A stretch of DNA of 5,378 bases from an uncultured Clostridia bacterium. Its GTDB lineage: Bacteria; Bacillota; Clostridia; Peptostreptococcales; Anaerovoracaceae. Shown one piece after another: positions 3,325-5,378 of the stretch. Every line of letters begins with the position of its first letter. Within the stretch, counting starts at the first letter, position 1. A program made the translations under genes and the position numbers. The stretch spans positions 1 to 5,378 of the forward strand of contig CALDNM010000141.1 in assembly GCA_937915045.1 (NCBI GenBank), given 5' to 3'. The notes under the pieces were generated by a model. That model did not search any database. It was not told the origin of the DNA and saw only the letters and a list, made by a program, of their open reading frames with translations.

Positions 3325-5378
3325 ATGGATTTCAGAGAAAAGATAAAAGATAAAATACTGCTCCTGGACGGAGCCATGGGGACGATGATACAGAAGTACA
3401 TCGCTGACCCGGGGCGTGTCCCGGAGCTTCTTTCGATAACTCACGCGGATGAGATCACGAAGATACAGAATGAATACGCAAGCGCGGGAGCGGACATCCT
3501 GTACACGAATACGTTCGGCGCGAGCAAATTCAAAATGGAAGGCACCGGCGTCACGGCGGCGGAAGCAGTCGCGGCATCAGTAGAAAACGCCAGGCGCGCC
3601 GGTTCGGACGATACAATGGTCGCTGTCGACATCGGGCCGCTCGGGCAGCTTCTCGAGCCGATGGGGACGCTGACCTTTGAAGAAGCGTATGACAGCTTCA
3701 AAGAGGTCGCGGTCCAGGGTGAGAAGTCGGGAGCGGATCTCGCGGTGATAGAGACGATGACGGATCTTTATGAGGTCAAGGCAGCTCTTCTCGCGGTGAA
3801 GGAAAACACTTCGCTTCCTGTGATAGTATCGATGACATTCGGAGAGGACGGCAGGACGTTCACGGGATGCGGCATTGAAGAGATGGCGCTCCTTCTCGAG
3901 TCTCTCGGCGCGGACGCGGCAGGCATAAACTGCTCGCTCGGTCCGGACGAGATATTCCCGCTCGCTGAAAAACTCTGCGCGTGCACGGAGCTTCCTGTAT
4001 TCATCAAACCGAACGCGGGGCTGCCGGATCCAAGGACGGGGGCTTACGACATATCGGCGGATGAGTTCGCGGAGTCGATGGAAAAGTACATGGATATCGG
4101 GGTATGCATGATCGGAGGATGCTGCGGCACGACTCCTGAATACACGAAGAAAATGAAAGTGATGCTCGAAGGACGCGCCCCTTCAAAAAGGGCGGAACGT
4201 GAGAAAAAAACAGCAGTATGCACCGCGACGCGGATCTGCGTGATAGATCATACGACGGTCATCGGAGAGAGGCTCAATCCTACAGGAAAGCCAAGGCTGA
4301 GAGACGCGATCAAAAATGGGGACTACGACTACATAATGAAGCAGGCGGTCGAAGAGGCTGAAGAGGGCGCCGATATTCTTGACGTGAATGCCGGAGTGCC
4401 GGGCATAGATGAAGCGGCAGTGCTTCCTCAGATGATAAAGAAGATACAGAGTGTGACAGATATCCCGTTACAGATAGATTCCGGAAACGCGAAAGCCGTG
4501 GAAGCCGCTCTGCGCGTCTATAATGGGAAGGCAATAGTGAATTCGGTAAATGGCACGGAGAAGTCCATTAGTGAGATATTGCCGGCAGTGAGGCATTATG
4601 GCGCGGCGGCAGTCGGACTCACTCTTGACGATGACGGGATACCGAAGACGGCAGAAGGCCGTTATGCTGTCGCGAAGAAGATACGCGGAGCCGCGAATAA
4701 AGCGGGTGTGCCGGACAGTGATCTGATCATAGACTGCCTGACCTTAACAGCTTCAGCAGAGCAGGAAGGCGCGGAAGAGACTCTGAAAGCGATCTCTCTG
4801 GTCAAAGAAAAACTTGGACTCAGGACGGTGCTCGGGGTCTCGAATATAAGCTTCGGCCTCCCAAACAGGCCGCTCATCAACCGTACGTTCCTGACTATGG
4901 CTCTTGAAAGAGGGCTTGACTGCGCGATCATGGATCCGGGCGATGAAGGCATGATGGGAGCGGTATTCGCGTTCGAGATGCTGAGGGCACGCGACAGGAA
5001 CGCGGTGAAGTTCATAGAGAGATTCGGCGGAGCGGGACGGGAGAGCGCGGGCTGTGATGATGCCGAAAGAAAAGAAAGAAGAGACGTCGGCGAAGTGTCA
5101 TTTGCCGATGTGACAGCGGATCTCAGGAAAGGCCTCAGCGCGATGGCGGCGGATGATGTGCGAACGCTTCTTGCAGAGTATGATGAGATATGTATAGTGA
5201 ACAGGTATCTCGTGCCGGCTCTCGACATTATAGGGCAGGAGTTCGAAGAGGGTACGCTGTATCTTCCGCAGATGATGCAGGCCGCGACTGCGGCTCAGGC
5301 CGGATTTGAAGTCCTGAAGGACAATTTGTCGAGATCGGGAAGATCACAGGTCTCAAAGGGCGATGTCGTCATGGCTAC
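3325..5378 (+). CDS. metH: Cobalamin-dependent methionine synthase, partial (3' end outside window)
   Basis: There are 684 codons, with the frame open at the window end. MetH transfers a methyl group from 5-methyl-THF via methylcobalamin to homocysteine. The homocysteine-binding barrel spans about 8-285: LLLDGAMGTM (12-21), ADILYTNTFGA (56-66), and zinc ligands Cys203 (INCSLGP) and Cys266/Cys267 (GGCCGTTPEY). After a linker comes the pterin-binding barrel, about 310-565: VIGERLNPTGK (312-322), DILDVNAGVPG (350-360), DSGN (385-388), NSVNG (406-410), LGVSNISFGLP (503-513) and AIMDP (534-538). A charged linker (570-590) leads to the helical cap domain (591-675, with LYLPQMMQAA). The last residues, DVVMA, stand a few residues before the expected DxHxxG cobalamin-ligand motif, which is therefore not visible. 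The ATG at 3325 follows AAGGAGAGG at 3310-3318. The activation domain is encoded just upstream, so this MetH probably ends after the cobalamin domain, but its end is not seen. Confidence 0.96.
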   Translation, partial: MDFREKIKDKILLLDGAMGTMIQKYIADPGRVPELLSITHADEITKIQNEYASAGADILYTNTFGASKFKMEGTGVTAAEAVAASVENARRAGSDDTMVAVDIGPLGQLLEPMGTLTFEEAYDSFKEVAVQGEKSGADLAVIETMTDLYEVKAALLAVKENTSLPVIVSMTFGEDGRTFTGCGIEEMALLLESLGADAAGINCSLGPDEIFPLAEKLCACTELPVFIKPNAGLPDPRTGAYDISADEFAESMEKYMDIGVCMIGGCCGTTPEYTKKMKVMLEGRAPSKRAEREKKTAVCTATRICVIDHTTVIGERLNPTGKPRLRDAIKNGDYDYIMKQAVEEAEEGADILDVNAGVPGIDEAAVLPQMIKKIQSVTDIPLQIDSGNAKAVEAALRVYNGKAIVNSVNGTEKSISEILPAVRHYGAAAVGLTLDDDGIPKTAEGRYAVAKKIRGAANKAGVPDSDLIIDCLTLTASAEQEGAEETLKAISLVKEKLGLRTVLGVSNISFGLPNRPLINRTFLTMALERGLDCAIMDPGDEGMMGAVFAFEMLRARDRNAVKFIERFGGAGRESAGCDDAERKERRDVGEVSFADVTADLRKGLSAMAADDVRTLLAEYDEICIVNRYLVPALDIIGQEFEEGTLYLPQMMQAATAAQAGFEVLKDNLSRSGRSQVSKGDVVMA

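Noticed and set aside
4662..5228. 188-codon minus-strand frame opposite metH
   Set aside because: It is Ser/Ala/Pro-rich as expected from the complement of GC-biased metH codons, and the plus-strand MetH motifs run through it without a break.

Overview
The window looks like chromosomal DNA of an anaerobic Gram-positive bacterium, most likely a member of the Clostridia. The reasons are strong AGGAGG-type ribosome binding sites, a CsoR-type copper repressor, and a cobalamin-dependent methionine synthase whose reactivation domain is a separate gene. Codon use mixes ATA/AGA with GCG/CTC/TCG, as in mid-GC clostridia. The genus cannot be fixed from this sequence. I see no mobile element, CRISPR array, tRNA or rRNA.

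Positions 1-434 (minus strand) hold a copper-response operon. A csoR repressor gene is followed after 4 nt by the start of a gene with an N-terminal metal-binding domain, most likely the copper-exporting P-type ATPase copA, which leaves the window at position 1. Positions 435-1179 (about 745 bp) are a divergent intergenic region, unusually rich in short repeats. It contains three 12-bp repeats in the csoR leader, a near-perfect CsoR-type palindrome (538-554), two candidate minus-strand promoters, an array of five 12-bp units that supplies a -35 box, a larger inverted repeat, and a recurring TTGGCACA-like motif. It also holds a possible 32-residue small ORF (830-928), three copies of GTTATCG in alternating orientation (1018-1048), and a good plus-strand promoter (1059-1086).

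Positions 1180-5378 (plus strand) form a methionine/one-carbon operon with gaps of only 19-49 nt and no visible internal terminator. The order is a YbaK/EbsC-family aminoacyl-tRNA deacylase, metF (5,10-methylenetetrahydrofolate reductase), a stand-alone methionine synthase activation-domain protein, and metH (homocysteine-, pterin- and cap-domain parts visible; the cobalamin domain starts at or beyond the window end). MetF makes 5-methyl-THF, MetH passes its methyl group via cobalamin to homocysteine, and the separate activation protein is expected to re-methylate inactivated cobalamin using S-adenosylmethionine. The deacylase may remove wrongly charged thiol amino acids from tRNA.

The protein-coding content is ordinary. 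The less usual material is the repeat-rich regulatory region between the two operons and the Cys-rich tail on the split activation protein. No clearly undescribed system is evident.
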